Assembly: GCA_016795485.1 (NCBI GenBank)
Contig: JAEUHM010000004.1
Location: 1-64,000 of the forward strand
Source: Verrucomicrobiaceae bacterium
GTDB lineage: Bacteria > Verrucomicrobiota > Verrucomicrobiia > Verrucomicrobiales > Verrucomicrobiaceae
Direction of reading: 5' to 3'
DNA: 64,000 nucleotides
This document shows positions 8,706-22,100 of the stretch, one piece after another. The notes beneath the pieces are model-generated. The model worked only from the letters and a program-made list of their open reading frames with translations. It ran no database searches and was not told where the DNA came from. Every line of letters begins with the position of its first letter. Position 1 is the first letter of the stretch. The position numbers were made by a program, and so were the translations under genes.

Positions 8706-9437
8706 TCATCCTATACCCCCACGCAAAGGTTGAACGACGTTGCGGTAGCTCTCGCGCAGAAGCGTGAGGTCCGTCTCAACGGCGAGGTGGGTGAAGCCGA
8801 TGGCTTGCAGCTCGGCAAAATCATCGGTTTGGCGACAAAACAGGCCGCAGGCCTTGCCCGCTTCTTTGGCGGCAGCGGCGACTTCTCGCAGGCAGGCGCT
8901 GAAGTCGAGCTGGGTGCGTTCGGGGTAGGATTGAAGCTGTAGTTTGAGGTCCATCTGACCGACGAGCAGGACATCGACACCGTCCACGGCAGCGATGGCG
9001 CGGGCGTTTTGCACGCCTTCGATGGTTTCGATCTGCGCGTAGAAGACAGGTTTCGGCATATTGCGATGCAGGCCGTAGTCGAAGGCACGCACCATACCAG
9101 CGAGGCCACGATCACCCTGCGGCGGGTAGCGCATGGCACGCACACAGGCGGCGGCTTTCTCGGCGGTGGAGACCATCGGAACCATGATGCCTGCCGCGCC
9201 CCAATCGAGCGCACGTGCAATGACCTCAGGATGAGGCGCTCCCACACGGACGATGGCCGCAGCATGGCGAATGACCTGAATCTGCGAAAGCACCGCCGCC
9301 TCCGTGCCGCAGCCATGCTCGAGGTCGATGAGCAGCCAGTCAAAGCCGCTCAAGTCCGCAAGTTCGGCGATGATGGGCGAGCCGGTCTGGAGCCAGGTGC
9401 CGAGTTGGAGGTTCGAGCTGCGAGATGAGTTTTGCAT
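8706..9437 (-). CDS. HpcH/HpaI-family aldolase
   Basis: 243 residues from the ATG at 9437; an upstream TTG at 9485 would overlap the previous gene and add a non-conserved leader. Class II (divalent-metal, pyruvate-dependent) aldolase fold: FDWLLIDLEHG near the N terminus, then IVRVGAPHPEVIARALDWGAAGIMVPMV with the metal/pyruvate-binding region, and RGLAGMVRAFDYG. Relatives cleave 4-hydroxy-2-oxo acids such as 2-dehydro-3-deoxyglucarate; the exact substrate is undetermined. It follows a DHDPS-family gene on the same strand by 28 bp, suggesting a two-gene sugar-acid catabolic unit. Confidence 0.85.
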   Translation of the reverse strand: MQNSSRSSNLQLGTWLQTGSPIIAELADLSGFDWLLIDLEHGCGTEAAVLSQIQVIRHAAAIVRVGAPHPEVIARALDWGAAGIMVPMVSTAEKAAACVRAMRYPPQGDRGLAGMVRAFDYGLHRNMPKPVFYAQIETIEGVQNARAIAAVDGVDVLLVGQMDLKLQLQSYPERTQLDFSACLREVAAAAKEAGKACGLFCRQTDDFAELQAIGFTHLAVETDLTLLRESYRNVVQPLRGGIG

Positions 9438-9465
9438 GGTGGGACGGGAAGGATTGAAAAGAACC

Positions 9466-10560
9466 TCACTTGGCTCGTGCATCAAAGCTAGGCGGATTGG
9501 CCTTCAAATACGGCCTCAACGCCTCAAAGCGGAAATCGATCTCGACGACTTCATCATCTGTCAGCTTCAACTCGGAAAAGATGGGCTTGCCCGGGATCGT
9601 CTGCTTTGGGCCGTATTGGCGGGAGATCATGTTTTTGAAGACGCCACGCTTCTTCCACAAATGGAGCTGGAAGCCGCGCAGGTCGCCGCCGGGCAGGTGC
9701 TGGCCGAGATTGAAGAGGAGCATCAGCTTCGCGTGGATGTCGCGCACGGTGTCGGGGTCTTGGCCGCTGTCCATGAGCCGCCAAAGCTTCGCAAGCACAT
9801 CGGCATACACCGCACGCTCGGTGATAAGCCCCTCGGTGCCGAGGTGGGACTCGAAGAGCCATCCATGCGCTCCGCGGGCGCTGAACACACGACGGATGAC
9901 CGGCTTCGCCGCACACAGCTCCCGCGTGCGGGCGATGATCGGCGCGGCTTCTTCTTTGATGTAGCCGAAGTGCGGAAACTCCTTCGCCAGCTCGATCATG
10001 AGCTTCACGGACGGCACCGGGCCTTTGTAAGCCACGCCGCCGGTCGTTTGGAAGATGACGGGACGTTTCGCCACCTTCGCGAGTTCACGCCAATACTGCC
10101 TCAGATCGTCTTCCGTGCGTCCCGAGTCCGGCGGACGCGAGATGATGGCCGCAGGCGCGAGCTTTTCGGCATGTCGCGCATACACGAGCATCTCCGCGGT
10201 GTCCTTGCCCTGCACACCGAGACACAGCGCCGATGTTTTGAAGCCACGCGAAGCCTCCGCCAGCACCTCCATGCCGCGCAGTTTCTCCTCCAACGTCAGC
10301 AAATCCACGCTGTCGCCAGACTGTGGCCAGATCATGCCAGGACAGCCGCCCCAATCGACAAACCGCGCCTCATTCGCCAGCACCTCAAAGTCCACCGCAC
10401 CCGTCTCCGTGAACGGCGTCGAGAGGATCGGAAACGGCCCGCGCACTCGCGGATCGGCATCTGCGGCAAGAAGCCGCTCTTTATCCCAAAACACCGCCGC
10501 ACCCGAGATCGCGGTGCCGAGGAGTTTTCGTCGGGTGAGGTGATTTGTCATGGATTGCAT
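9466..10560 (-). CDS. DHDPS/NAL-family (DapA-like) lyase with Tat-like leader
   Basis: 364 residues. The leader NHLTRRKLLGTAISGAAVF has the twin-arginine pattern, unusual for this normally cytoplasmic TIM-barrel family. The barrel begins at VRGPFPILSTPFTETGAVDF, the standard DHDPS opening (PTPF variant), and continues with GCPGMIWPQSGDSVDLLTLEEK, equivalent to the GTTGE/S substrate loop. The Schiff-base Lys is plausibly in FGYIKEEAAP. True DapA is about 290 residues, so this is a paralogue, probably for an aldol cleavage of a sugar acid. A start three codons later (10551) is equally possible. Divergent from the gene at 10592. Confidence 0.8.
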   Translation of the reverse strand: MQSMTNHLTRRKLLGTAISGAAVFWDKERLLAADADPRVRGPFPILSTPFTETGAVDFEVLANEARFVDWGGCPGMIWPQSGDSVDLLTLEEKLRGMEVLAEASRGFKTSALCLGVQGKDTAEMLVYARHAEKLAPAAIISRPPDSGRTEDDLRQYWRELAKVAKRPVIFQTTGGVAYKGPVPSVKLMIELAKEFPHFGYIKEEAAPIIARTRELCAAKPVIRRVFSARGAHGWLFESHLGTEGLITERAVYADVLAKLWRLMDSGQDPDTVRDIHAKLMLLFNLGQHLPGGDLRGFQLHLWKKRGVFKNMISRQYGPKQTIPGKPIFSELKLTDDEVVEIDFRFEALRPYLKANPPSFDARAK

Positions 10561-10591
10561 CTGTTTACGCGACAGAAGTGCGGTCTCTCGA

Positions 10592-11836
10592 ATGAAAAAA
10601 TGTCTCTTCTCCTGTCTGATCCTTTGGTCCGCTTGCTTCTGTCACGCGCAAGATGCCCTGCCAAATATCTCGAAGGCTTGGGACATGGTTTGGAGCCGCT
10701 TTTATCTTCCGAAGGTGCAGACCTTTGGAGATTGCCTCAGCAGCTACGAGAAGGGCAAAGAGCAAGCGCATCTGCCGAGTGCGGATGAGGTGAGGCGGCA
10801 GTATCCGAATCCCTGCGGCTACAGCACAGGCATGGAGGATGGCGCGATCCTCGGTGGTGCGATGCTGAGCGTGTTGTGTGATCGCTTTGAGGTAACGAAG
10901 GATGATTCGCTGCGAGAAAAAGCCGCGAACGTCTTCGAGGGGCTTCAACGCTGTGCCACGGTGCATGGTGTGAAGGGCTTTGTGGCACGAAATGTGTGCC
11001 CGGAGGATGCCAAGAGCACTTACATCAACTCATCGCGCGATCAGGTGACGCACTTCGTGCATGGGCTGTGGCAGTATTTTCACAGCCCGATGCCGGATGA
11101 GACCACGAAGCAGCAAATCCGTGTCATTCTCGCCGATGTAGCCGAGCGCATGATCGAGACGGTCACGCCTGAAAACGACTTCGATTTTCTCCGTGCCGAT
11201 GGCACGCGGTGTCCGCTGGGCATCTGCCGCATGTGGAATGTGCAGGCACACGAGGCAGCACGATTGCCGATGATTTATGCGGCGGCGTGGGATGTGACGA
11301 AGAACGAACGCTATCGCGTGGAGTGGCGGAAATACGCCGCCGAAGCCGTCGCGCAGTCGGCGAACCCCGGCGAGAGCAAACCGGCCTACGCGCTTCTTCA
11401 AATGCAGTGCTCGCTGGAGCTTCTTCATGCCTTGGAGCCTGATTCGGCACTCAAAGCGCAGATTCACACGCACATGCTCCACGTCCGAGAATTGGCCGCG
11501 AAGCGATTCACGAGCGTTGTGGCCCAAATCTCGAAAAAGAGCCCTGAAGACATGCGGATGCTTGGTCCAGATTGGCGCAAGGTGCCGGAGTGGAAGAACC
11601 AAAAAGGCTACCCCAACCCGCAGTGGGGCACGTTTCGCGAAATCTGGCATCTCACGCGTGAAGCCGGCGAATCAGCGCTGATTTTGATGATGATCGATTC
11701 GCCGACGCTGACGGACGAGCAGCAAACGTCGCTCAAAAACCTCATCAGCGGCTTTGATTACACGCACAACGCGAGCTGCGGACTCGTTTACCACCTCGCG
11801 GCGTATTGGAAGGCTCGGCGGCATGGCTTGCTCTGA
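10592..11836 (+). CDS. Exported protein of unknown function, probable alpha/alpha barrel
   Basis: 414 residues from ATG 10592, chosen because it gives a signal peptide (MKKCLFSCLILWSACFCHAQ); the frame is open from 10550. The mature part is helix-rich with repeated hairpin-like segments (GYSTGMEDGAILGGAMLSVL, FEVTKDDSLREKAANVFEGL, VTKNERYRVEWRKYAAEAV), reminiscent of six-hairpin glycosidase-like toroids. I do not recognise a named family. It is divergent from the DHDPS-like gene and ends before a hairpin terminator facing katG. Confidence 0.75.
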   Translation: MKKCLFSCLILWSACFCHAQDALPNISKAWDMVWSRFYLPKVQTFGDCLSSYEKGKEQAHLPSADEVRRQYPNPCGYSTGMEDGAILGGAMLSVLCDRFEVTKDDSLREKAANVFEGLQRCATVHGVKGFVARNVCPEDAKSTYINSSRDQVTHFVHGLWQYFHSPMPDETTKQQIRVILADVAERMIETVTPENDFDFLRADGTRCPLGICRMWNVQAHEAARLPMIYAAAWDVTKNERYRVEWRKYAAEAVAQSANPGESKPAYALLQMQCSLELLHALEPDSALKAQIHTHMLHVRELAAKRFTSVVAQISKKSPEDMRMLGPDWRKVPEWKNQKGYPNPQWGTFREIWHLTREAGESALILMMIDSPTLTDEQQTSLKNLISGFDYTHNASCGLVYHLAAYWKARRHGLL

Positions 11837-11840
11837 GTGA

Positions 11841-11857
11841 GCAGTCCAGAGGACTGC
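11841..11857. repeat. 17-bp palindrome after the 10592 gene
   Basis: GCAGTCC-AGA-GGACTGC, 7-bp arms with a 3-base centre, four bases after the stop codon. Too little T-rich sequence follows for a classical terminator; it may be a small dispersed palindrome. Confidence 0.5.
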
Positions 11858-11865
11858 ACCACATT

Positions 11866-11904
11866 GGAAAAAGCCCCGCTCCAGCGGATGCCGGAGCGGG
11901 GCTT
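11866..11904 (-). terminator. Rho-independent terminator of katG
   Basis: Perfect 12-bp arms AAGCCCCGCTCC (11871-11882) and its complement (11893-11904) with a 10-base loop. Read on the minus strand the hairpin is followed by five T residues, so it terminates the katG transcript. Confidence 0.85.
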
Positions 11905-11932
11905 GGGGGGGGGTGGGGTTTTGGGTTTCGGA

Positions 11933-15263
<3,331 letters not shown>

Positions 15264-15294
15264 CCTTCAGTCAGCGTTCCAGATGCTCCCGCAC

Positions 15295-16707
15295 ATGAAA
15301 CGCACCCTCACCGCGCTCCTCCTCGCCTCCACGCTTGGCTTTGCTGCCGATCTTGTCTCGCTGGGCTCGAAGCGCGAGTTGTTTGTGGATGAGCATCTCA
15401 TCGCGTCGAAGAGCGGGGTGGAGCTGAAGCTGCACAAGCCGCAGGCGCGGGAGGTGGCGCTGGTGTGTGATGCGCCGTGGGAGGGGAACACGTCTGGTTA
15501 CTTCACGCTGCTCCAGGATGGTGATCTCTATCGTTGCTACTACCGCGGATCGCATCATGGCGAGCCTGGAGGGCGTCCCGGCCATTCCGGCGTGACCTGC
15601 TACGCGGAGAGCCGCGATGGCATCACCTGGACGAAGCCTAAGCTCGGCATTTTCGAGTTCGGAGGAACCAAGGACAACAACATCACGCACATGGGCGACG
15701 GCTGCGGCACTTTCGCGCCTTTCCTCGACACAAATCCCAACTGCCCGCCGGAGTCGCGCTACAAGGCGCTCGCGACGATGGGGAATGATGTCGAGCGCAA
15801 GAAGAACCCCGCGCTACAAGCCTATCACAGCGCCGACGGCCTGCATTGGAAGCTCATGCGCGAAAAGCCGGTGATCACCGCAGGCTCGTTTGATTCGCAA
15901 AACACCGCCTTCTACGACAACGAGAACGGCGTGTATCGCGCCTACTGGCGCTACTTCACCGGTGGCTACACGGATGAGCGCGGCTGGAAGCCCGCAGGTG
16001 TCCGCGCCATCCGAACCGCGACATCGAAAGACTTCCTCACTTGGGAAAACCAGGCTGATCTGGCCTATGGCAAGGATGCCCCAGTCGTGCAGCTTTACAC
16101 CAACGCGGTGCGGCCGTATGCCCGTGCGCCGCATCTGCTGCTCGGCTTTCCCACGCGCTACCAGCCGAAGGGATCGCAGGTCGAGCCGGTGCTCATGACC
16201 AGCCGCGATGGCGTGAACTTCAAGCGCTGGGAGGAACCGCTGATCCCAATCACCGCGCCGAAGGATCGCGATTGGAATCGCAGCAACTATATGACCATCG
16301 GTGTGCTCTCGCTGCCCGGAAAGCCGGGCGAACTCAGCGTCTATGCCACGGAGGCTTACTACCAAGGCCCCGGCAGCCGCATCCGCCGCTTCACCTTCCG
16401 CACCGATGGGTTTGTCTCCGCATCCGCCGAAGATGGCGAGCTCATCACGAGACCGCTGACCTTCACCGGCTCGAAGCTCTCGCTGAATCTTGTTAGCCGT
16501 GGCAAAACGCTCGTGGAGATTCAAGACGAGGGCGGCAAGGCGATTCCCGGCTTCACCTTGGACGATTGCTCGCCCATGCAGGCCGATTCCATTGATGCGG
16601 TGGTAACGTGGAAAGGTGGCAGCCTCGCTGCTCTCGCCGGAAAGCCGGTGCGCCTGCGCTTCAAGCTGATCGAAGCGGATTTGTTCGCGTTGCAGTTCGT
16701 GAAATGA
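15295..16707 (+). CDS. Exported glycoside-hydrolase-like protein (five-bladed propeller type)
   Basis: 470 residues from ATG 15295, which gives the signal peptide MKRTLTALLLASTLGFAA. The body has repeated segments of the GH32/43/beta-fructosidase superfamily type: ELFVDEHLI, YRCYYRGSHHG, YAESRDGITWTKPKLG, AYHSADGLHWKLM, IRTATSKDFLTWENQ. These are characteristic of an uncharacterised glycosidase-like family frequent in Verrucomicrobia and Planctomycetes. Substrate unknown. Followed after 16 bp by the M14 peptidase gene, so probably co-transcribed. Confidence 0.75.
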   Translation: MKRTLTALLLASTLGFAADLVSLGSKRELFVDEHLIASKSGVELKLHKPQAREVALVCDAPWEGNTSGYFTLLQDGDLYRCYYRGSHHGEPGGRPGHSGVTCYAESRDGITWTKPKLGIFEFGGTKDNNITHMGDGCGTFAPFLDTNPNCPPESRYKALATMGNDVERKKNPALQAYHSADGLHWKLMREKPVITAGSFDSQNTAFYDNENGVYRAYWRYFTGGYTDERGWKPAGVRAIRTATSKDFLTWENQADLAYGKDAPVVQLYTNAVRPYARAPHLLLGFPTRYQPKGSQVEPVLMTSRDGVNFKRWEEPLIPITAPKDRDWNRSNYMTIGVLSLPGKPGELSVYATEAYYQGPGSRIRRFTFRTDGFVSASAEDGELITRPLTFTGSKLSLNLVSRGKTLVEIQDEGGKAIPGFTLDDCSPMQADSIDAVVTWKGGSLAALAGKPVRLRFKLIEADLFALQFVK

Positions 16708-16723
16708 ACCTCCCCTCACGTCT

Positions 16724-18337
16724 ATGAAAGCTTTTGCATCTGTTTTTCTACTTCTGACTTCGAGCCTCGCGCTGGCGCTGGATGCCGACCCGCTCTCCCG
16801 CCTGCCACAGCCGTGGAAGGAGCCGGTGCATCGCATCTCCTTCGCGGAATACGAGGCCACGTTGAGGCATTGGGCGGCGAAACATCCAGATGTGTTTCAC
16901 TTTGAGAAACGCGGCGAGTCGCATGACGGGCAGCCGGTGTATCTGGTGAAAATCACGGATGCAGGTGTGCCGAACGACGACAAGCAAGTGGCGCTCGTCT
17001 CCGCGCTGCATGGCGGACCGGAGCGCTCCGGCACGACGACGATCCTGCATCTCATCGAGCGCTTGCTGGACGATTCCGAGTTCTCCAAAGAAACACGGCG
17101 GAAGCAGATCGTGCTGCTGGTGCCCATCGCCAATCCGTATGCATTTTTCAACACGGACCGCTTCACGAACAAGGAGAAAATCGACCTCTACGATCCACAA
17201 ATCAGCTACTGGGACCTGCCAAAGCTGAAGCTCGCCGTGCCGGAGCGCACGCCGGAGCTAGCGGCCTTTCTCGGCATCGTGGATGAATACCGACCGGAGG
17301 TGCATCTCGATCTGCACGGCACCGGCTTGCAGGCCTTTCCGGATGACAAGCTCGGGAACCGCACGATGCGTCAGGGCCAGACGATGTTTGAGATCAGCGC
17401 CTGCTCGTATTCCAACTGCGGCGTGCGCCCGTGGGACCCGCGTGTGACGGAGGCGATGGTGAAGGCGGGCGTTGAGGCCGGGTTTGGATCAGATCGTGCC
17501 GAGGCAGATGCACAGCGCTGCTTTTACAATCCCGATCATGACGTGTTCCGCAGCCGCTTGTGGAATGCGCCGAGGCCGCAGCGATTCCGCACCATGTTTT
17601 ATGGCTACATGAAGTATCACACGATGATCTCCACGACCGAGATCGGCTGGGAGCAAAGCGGCGTCGCGCGTGTGTGCGGCATCCTCGCGCTGGGAAACAA
17701 GCAATGGGTGGATGAGAAGTTCAGCGGCTATCCCGTCACTCGCGTGCGTGCTCGCGCAGGCCGGTTCGTCACCGCTTATGGTCAGACCGCGTCACAGCGC
17801 CGTGAGAGCCGCGTGGAGCTATGGAATCGCCAGCCAGGCTTCGCCGATGGCATGATGTATCCCGAGTATGAAGGCCGCGCCACCTACGTCTGCGCGGTGA
17901 CGCCCAAAGGCATCGCCGCGCTCGACAATGATCCCGCGAAGTTCATCACCAACCTCCGCACACTGCCTGGCGTGAATGCGGACCGCATTGAGCGCTTTGT
18001 GAAGCTCGGCCCCGAATACGAGTTCACCTCTGATCCCCGCGAGGCCACGAAGGGCGAGCCTATTCAAAACGGCATCGGCTTCCGCTTGCGCGTGCCGTAT
18101 CGCTCGCCCACGCTGCTCGATGTGTCGGTGAACGGTCACACGCTCAAAGAAAGCGCCTCTGACGGCTACCAAGCCTGGTATGCCGACGGCTACACCCAGG
18201 TGCAGATCAATCTCCCGCCCGAGAAAACGAAGACGATGGACCTCTGCGTCGTCACCTGTGCCTACAACGGCAACGAAAAGCGCAGCTCCGGCTGGCAGCC
18301 TCCAGAGGCGGTGATGAAGGAGCTGAAGGGGAAGTAA
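16724..18337 (+). CDS. Exported M14-family zinc carboxypeptidase
   Basis: 537 residues with a signal peptide (MKAFASVFLLLTSSLALA). The zinc motif appears as LHGGPERSG, a variant of the HxxE first pair, and the third ligand as HLDLHGTG. The residues SYSNCGVRPWDPR and the C-terminal beta-sandwich-like segment (GFRLRVPYRSPTLLDVSVNG) follow. M14 enzymes remove C-terminal residues or trim peptidoglycan stem peptides; the substrate here cannot be read. Likely acts in the periplasm. Confidence 0.85.
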   Translation: MKAFASVFLLLTSSLALALDADPLSRLPQPWKEPVHRISFAEYEATLRHWAAKHPDVFHFEKRGESHDGQPVYLVKITDAGVPNDDKQVALVSALHGGPERSGTTTILHLIERLLDDSEFSKETRRKQIVLLVPIANPYAFFNTDRFTNKEKIDLYDPQISYWDLPKLKLAVPERTPELAAFLGIVDEYRPEVHLDLHGTGLQAFPDDKLGNRTMRQGQTMFEISACSYSNCGVRPWDPRVTEAMVKAGVEAGFGSDRAEADAQRCFYNPDHDVFRSRLWNAPRPQRFRTMFYGYMKYHTMISTTEIGWEQSGVARVCGILALGNKQWVDEKFSGYPVTRVRARAGRFVTAYGQTASQRRESRVELWNRQPGFADGMMYPEYEGRATYVCAVTPKGIAALDNDPAKFITNLRTLPGVNADRIERFVKLGPEYEFTSDPREATKGEPIQNGIGFRLRVPYRSPTLLDVSVNGHTLKESASDGYQAWYADGYTQVQINLPPEKTKTMDLCVVTCAYNGNEKRSSGWQPPEAVMKELKGK

Positions 18338-18367
18338 GAGGTTTATGTCAGCTAGCCAGCAGCCAGA

Positions 18368-18396
18368 TTGACGCCAAAGGTGAAATGATGTATAAA
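18368..18396 (+). promoter_or_regulatory. Sigma-70 promoter of vapBC, apparently leaderless
   Basis: TTGACG (18368-18373) and TATAAA (18391-18396) are separated by exactly 17 bp. The expected transcription start falls near 18402-18404, at the ATG of vapB (18404), so the mRNA would have little or no 5' leader. No Shine-Dalgarno sequence could then be used. Confidence 0.65.
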
Positions 18397-18405
18397 ACGC
18401 ATCAT
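18385..18405. promoter_or_regulatory. Inverted repeat over the vapBC -10 box, probable VapB operator
   Basis: ATGATG (18385-18390) and CATCAT (18400-18405) flank the -10 hexamer and run into the start codon. This is where an autorepressing ribbon-helix-helix antitoxin would bind. Confidence 0.55.
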
Positions 18406-18655
18406 GACACGCACCCAAATCCAATTCCCTGATCCGCTCTACCAGCGGCTCAAAGTGATCGCTGAACAGCAGGACTGGTCGCTCTCGGAGGTCATGCGAA
18501 AGGCCGCTGAGCACTTCATCACCCGCTTCCCCGAAGACCCGAAGCCGAAGGCCGTCTGGCGCTTCCCCACGCTCGACTGCGGTGGCGATTTCCTCACTGA
18601 TCCCGCCAGCCTGCGGCCTGAGGCCGATGCCATCCTCCAGCGCTCCGGCTCATGA
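18404..18655 (+). CDS. vapB: VapB-like ribbon-helix-helix antitoxin
   Basis: 83 residues. The N terminus TRTQIQFPDPLYQRLKVIA followed by WSLSEVMRKAAEHFI has the beta-strand plus two-helix pattern of RHH/CopG-type DNA-binding antitoxins. The proline-rich, disordered C terminus (PEDPKPKAVWRFPTLDCGGDF) would wrap the toxin. It overlaps the downstream PIN toxin gene by 4 bp (ATGA), the standard coupling of TA pairs. Confidence 0.85.
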   Translation: MTRTQIQFPDPLYQRLKVIAEQQDWSLSEVMRKAAEHFITRFPEDPKPKAVWRFPTLDCGGDFLTDPASLRPEADAILQRSGS

Positions 18656-19092
18656 TTCTCTCCGCTGACACGAACCTCTTCCTCTACGCGGCGAACCCCG
18701 ATTCACCGCATCACGAGGCCGCCCAACGGTTCTTTGAGGAGGAGGCCTCCGGCAAGCAGCGCTTCTTGCTCTGCGGCCTCGTGCTGGTGGAAATCTACAT
18801 GCAGCTCCGCAATCCCTCGGTCTTCAAAAAGCCGAAGACCGCCAAGGAAGCCACCGCCTTCTGCGATGCCCTCCGCGCCAATCCGGTCTGGGAGTTCGGC
18901 GACTACGGACCCGAAGTCGCCAAACCGCTCTGGAACTGGGCCGCCAAGACCACCACCGGCTTCCGCCACATCATCGACGCTCGACTCGCTCTTACTCTCC
19001 GCCACCACGGCGTCAGTCACTTCGCCACCGCCAACGAGAAGCACTTTGAGGGCTTTGGGTTTGAGAGGGTTTGGAGTCCTTTGGGATACTAA
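18652..19092 (+). CDS. vapC: VapC-like PIN-domain toxin
   Basis: 146 residues. PIN acids are visible as Asp6 (MILSADTNLFLYA), Glu in LVLVEIYMQL, and Asp in HIIDARLALTL; the final motif reads FATANEKHFEGFG. VapC toxins are site-specific RNases, often cutting tRNA. It belongs to the subfamily in which the RHH antitoxin directly precedes the toxin. The TrlF-type gene starts 36 bp later on the same strand, so the TA pair may serve as an addiction element for that module. Confidence 0.88.
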   Translation: MILSADTNLFLYAANPDSPHHEAAQRFFEEEASGKQRFLLCGLVLVEIYMQLRNPSVFKKPKTAKEATAFCDALRANPVWEFGDYGPEVAKPLWNWAAKTTTGFRHIIDARLALTLRHHGVSHFATANEKHFEGFGFERVWSPLGY

Positions 19093-19128
19093 AAAAGTGT
19101 GCCCATGCGGGCTATGCGCTCATCAGTT

Positions 19129-22100
19129 ATGAAGACTTCACCGACAAACACCATAGGATCAGAATGGCGTAAGTGGGACTTACACATCCACACACCGGCT
19201 TCTTTTCATTGGAAGGGAGAACGATTACCTGATGGTCCCCAAGAAGCGCGGGACAAAGTGCTGTCCGATGTTGTTGATGCCATGAACGCCACCGACGTAG
19301 CTGTGTTCGGGATCATGGATTACTGGACCTTCGACGGTTTCATCGCAATTCGGGACTACCTGAGACGCCACCCGGAGAAGGCGAAGAAATGTGTCCTTCC
19401 GGGGATCGAAGTGCGTGTAGAAGCTCCCACGAATTTTCGCCTGAATTGCCACGCGATTTTTTCGGAATCAATTTCCGATGATCGTCTTCGCGAATTTCTG
19501 GCAACTCTTCAGTTTCGAGGGCTCAAAAAAGCGCCAACGCGAGGCGCATTCATCGAACTTGGTAGGGCGCTTGGCACTGACAAACGTGCGATCCATGGCA
19601 TGCCTGACGCGAAGGATACGGACGAGGAAAAAATGCTCCTGCTAGGTCTGAAGACGGCCGAACTTACACGAGATTCATTTGAGGATGCGATTGCAAAGTT
19701 CGAGAAGGACGGCTGCCTTTTTATTCTACCGTTCGACACAAGCGACGGCGCGGTAAAGTTGGACTGGAAAAAGCACGCATTTTCAGACATCAGCCTGATG
19801 CAGTCAGCTGACGTGTTCGAGGCGAAAGACCCTGAACTTATCAATCTGTTCCTTGGGCGTGGGAACATTGATGCCGAACTCGCGGCGAACTTCCTTAAGA
19901 GCTTGGGTGGGAGATCAAAACCCGTGGTGCGAGGCAGCGACGCCCATGCAATCGGAGAATACGGGAAGTATCCGAACGACAAAATCACCTGGCTGAAAGC
20001 CGATCCGAATTTCGCTGGATTGAAGCAGGTGTGCCACGAGCCTAGCGAACGCTGCTGGATCGGTGTGAAGCCACCGAAACTTGAAAATGTCGAGTCGGCT
20101 CCGACGAAGCACATCCGATCACTGAAGATTGAGAAACTCCCCGAGGCGAAAACTGATGAAAAGTGGTTTCAGGCCGTCGATCTGAGCTTCAACCCCGGAC
20201 TCGTCGCCATCATCGGGAACAAAGGAAGCGGTAAAAGTGCTCTTGCCGACATCTTGGCGCTACTTGGCAACACCCGAAGCGACTGCATGGAGTTCCTTAA
20301 CGCTGAGCGATTCAGGCGAAGCCGAGGCGTTTCGGAGAGCTTTTCTGCAACTATTGAATGGCACGACGGCGGCACGGCCCAGCGGCTGCTCTCGGAAAAC
20401 TCAGATACCGCTCACCCGGAGCGAGTCCGCTACCTGCCCCAATCAGCAATTGAGCGCCTCTGCAATGAGATTGCTGCATCGGGTGGCACGGCATTCGAGT
20501 CGGAGTTGAAGAAGGTGATCTTCTCTCACGTCCCGCTCGACGATCGCATCGGTAAAGCTTCGTTGGACGAACTACTCGCGTATAAGACGACCACTATCGC
20601 AGAAAGCATTGACCGATTGCGCTCCAAAATGAGCGCCCTCAATCGCGAGATAGTAGTCGGCGAGACTGCAACCACGGCGGCGGCTAAGGCTGCGCTAACA
20701 AACGAGTTGTCCCTGAGACAAGCCGAGTTGGTGGCACACGAAAAGACTAAGCCAACGGATGTTCCACCACCTGTTCCTCCGACGGATGACTCGCCAGCCG
20801 CTGCTGCGGCGAATGAGCTCAAGGCGGCGCTCGAAGAGATTTCTGGCATCAAAAAAACAATTGAGGATGAAGAGAAAAAACGTGCGGAGGTGATTGCTCA
20901 AAAAGCCGCGTTCGAACGCCTGGCGGAGAAGTTGAAAAATCTTCAAGCGACATTTGATGCCTTCATCGCAGAAAACCAGCCCGAGTTCGCCGCGTCTGGC
21001 TTCGATCTCGGGAAGATGGCGACACTCAAGATTGACAGCTCCGAGTTGGTGAAGCGCGGATCGGTGATTGCCAATGAAGTGGAGAGAATCACGCTGGCCC
21101 TCGGTGCACCTGGCGAAGCCGGCCTACTCGCGGATTTTGCTAGAAAGCAGGCACTAATATCTGAGCTGCGGAGCAAGCTCGACGCGCCTCAAAAGGCGTA
21201 TCAGCAATACTTGGTTGAGAGCGAGGCGTGGACCAAGCGGAAAGCGGATATTGATGGAGACGACAACGCGCCGGGGACAATCAAGTTCCTCGAAGCTCAG
21301 ATTCGAGCTGCTGGCACGACGATACCGGAAAACCTCGCTACTTGGCGCATCGAGCGAACAAAACTGGCGCAAGAGATTCACGGGGAAATTGTCAGAATCC
21401 GCAAAGAATATGAATCGCTCTATAAACCGGTCCAGGAATTTGCGACAAGTAACTCAACTGCCAGCGAAGCTTTGAAGATCGAGTTCGACGCCTTCCTGAT
21501 GATGGACGGATTCGAAGAGCGTTTCCTCGCCTTGATCAACCAGGGTAGGCGCGGGTCGTTTTACGGTGCTGAAGAAGGTCGGAAGACCCTGCGGCAGATC
21601 ATGAGGGATTGCGACGCGAACGATGGAAAATCTATGGATGAGTTTCTGACGCATATGCTCCATGCGCTGCAATTCGATATTCGTGGTGGGCACGAAGAGC
21701 CTACGGCAACTGAAATCACCTCTCAGCTAGCAAGAGACGTGAAGCTCGCAGACATTTATGACTTTATCTTTTCGCTCAAGTATATTGAGCCAAGGTATAC
21801 GTTGAAATTGGCGGGCAAAGAAATCTCCAGACTGTCGCCAGGAGAGAAGGGGGCACTGTTGCTGGTGTTCTACCTGCTCTTGGACAAAGAGGACGTGCCT
21901 ATCATCATCGACCAGCCCGAGCAGAATCTCGACAACGAGTCCGTCGTGAGTCTTTTGGCCGAATGCTTCAAGCGAGCCAGAGACAGGCGGCAGGTCATCA
22001 TAGTCACGCACAATCCGAACTTGGCTGTGTTCTGCGATGCCGATCAGATCATATACAGCGAGATCGACAAGGCAGATGGCAACCTTGTCTCCTACTCCTC

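Noticed and set aside
9304-10788. 494-codon open frame opposite the aldolase-like and DHDPS-like genes
   Set aside because: Both sense genes have clear family motifs; the antisense product is Arg/His-rich shadow sequence.
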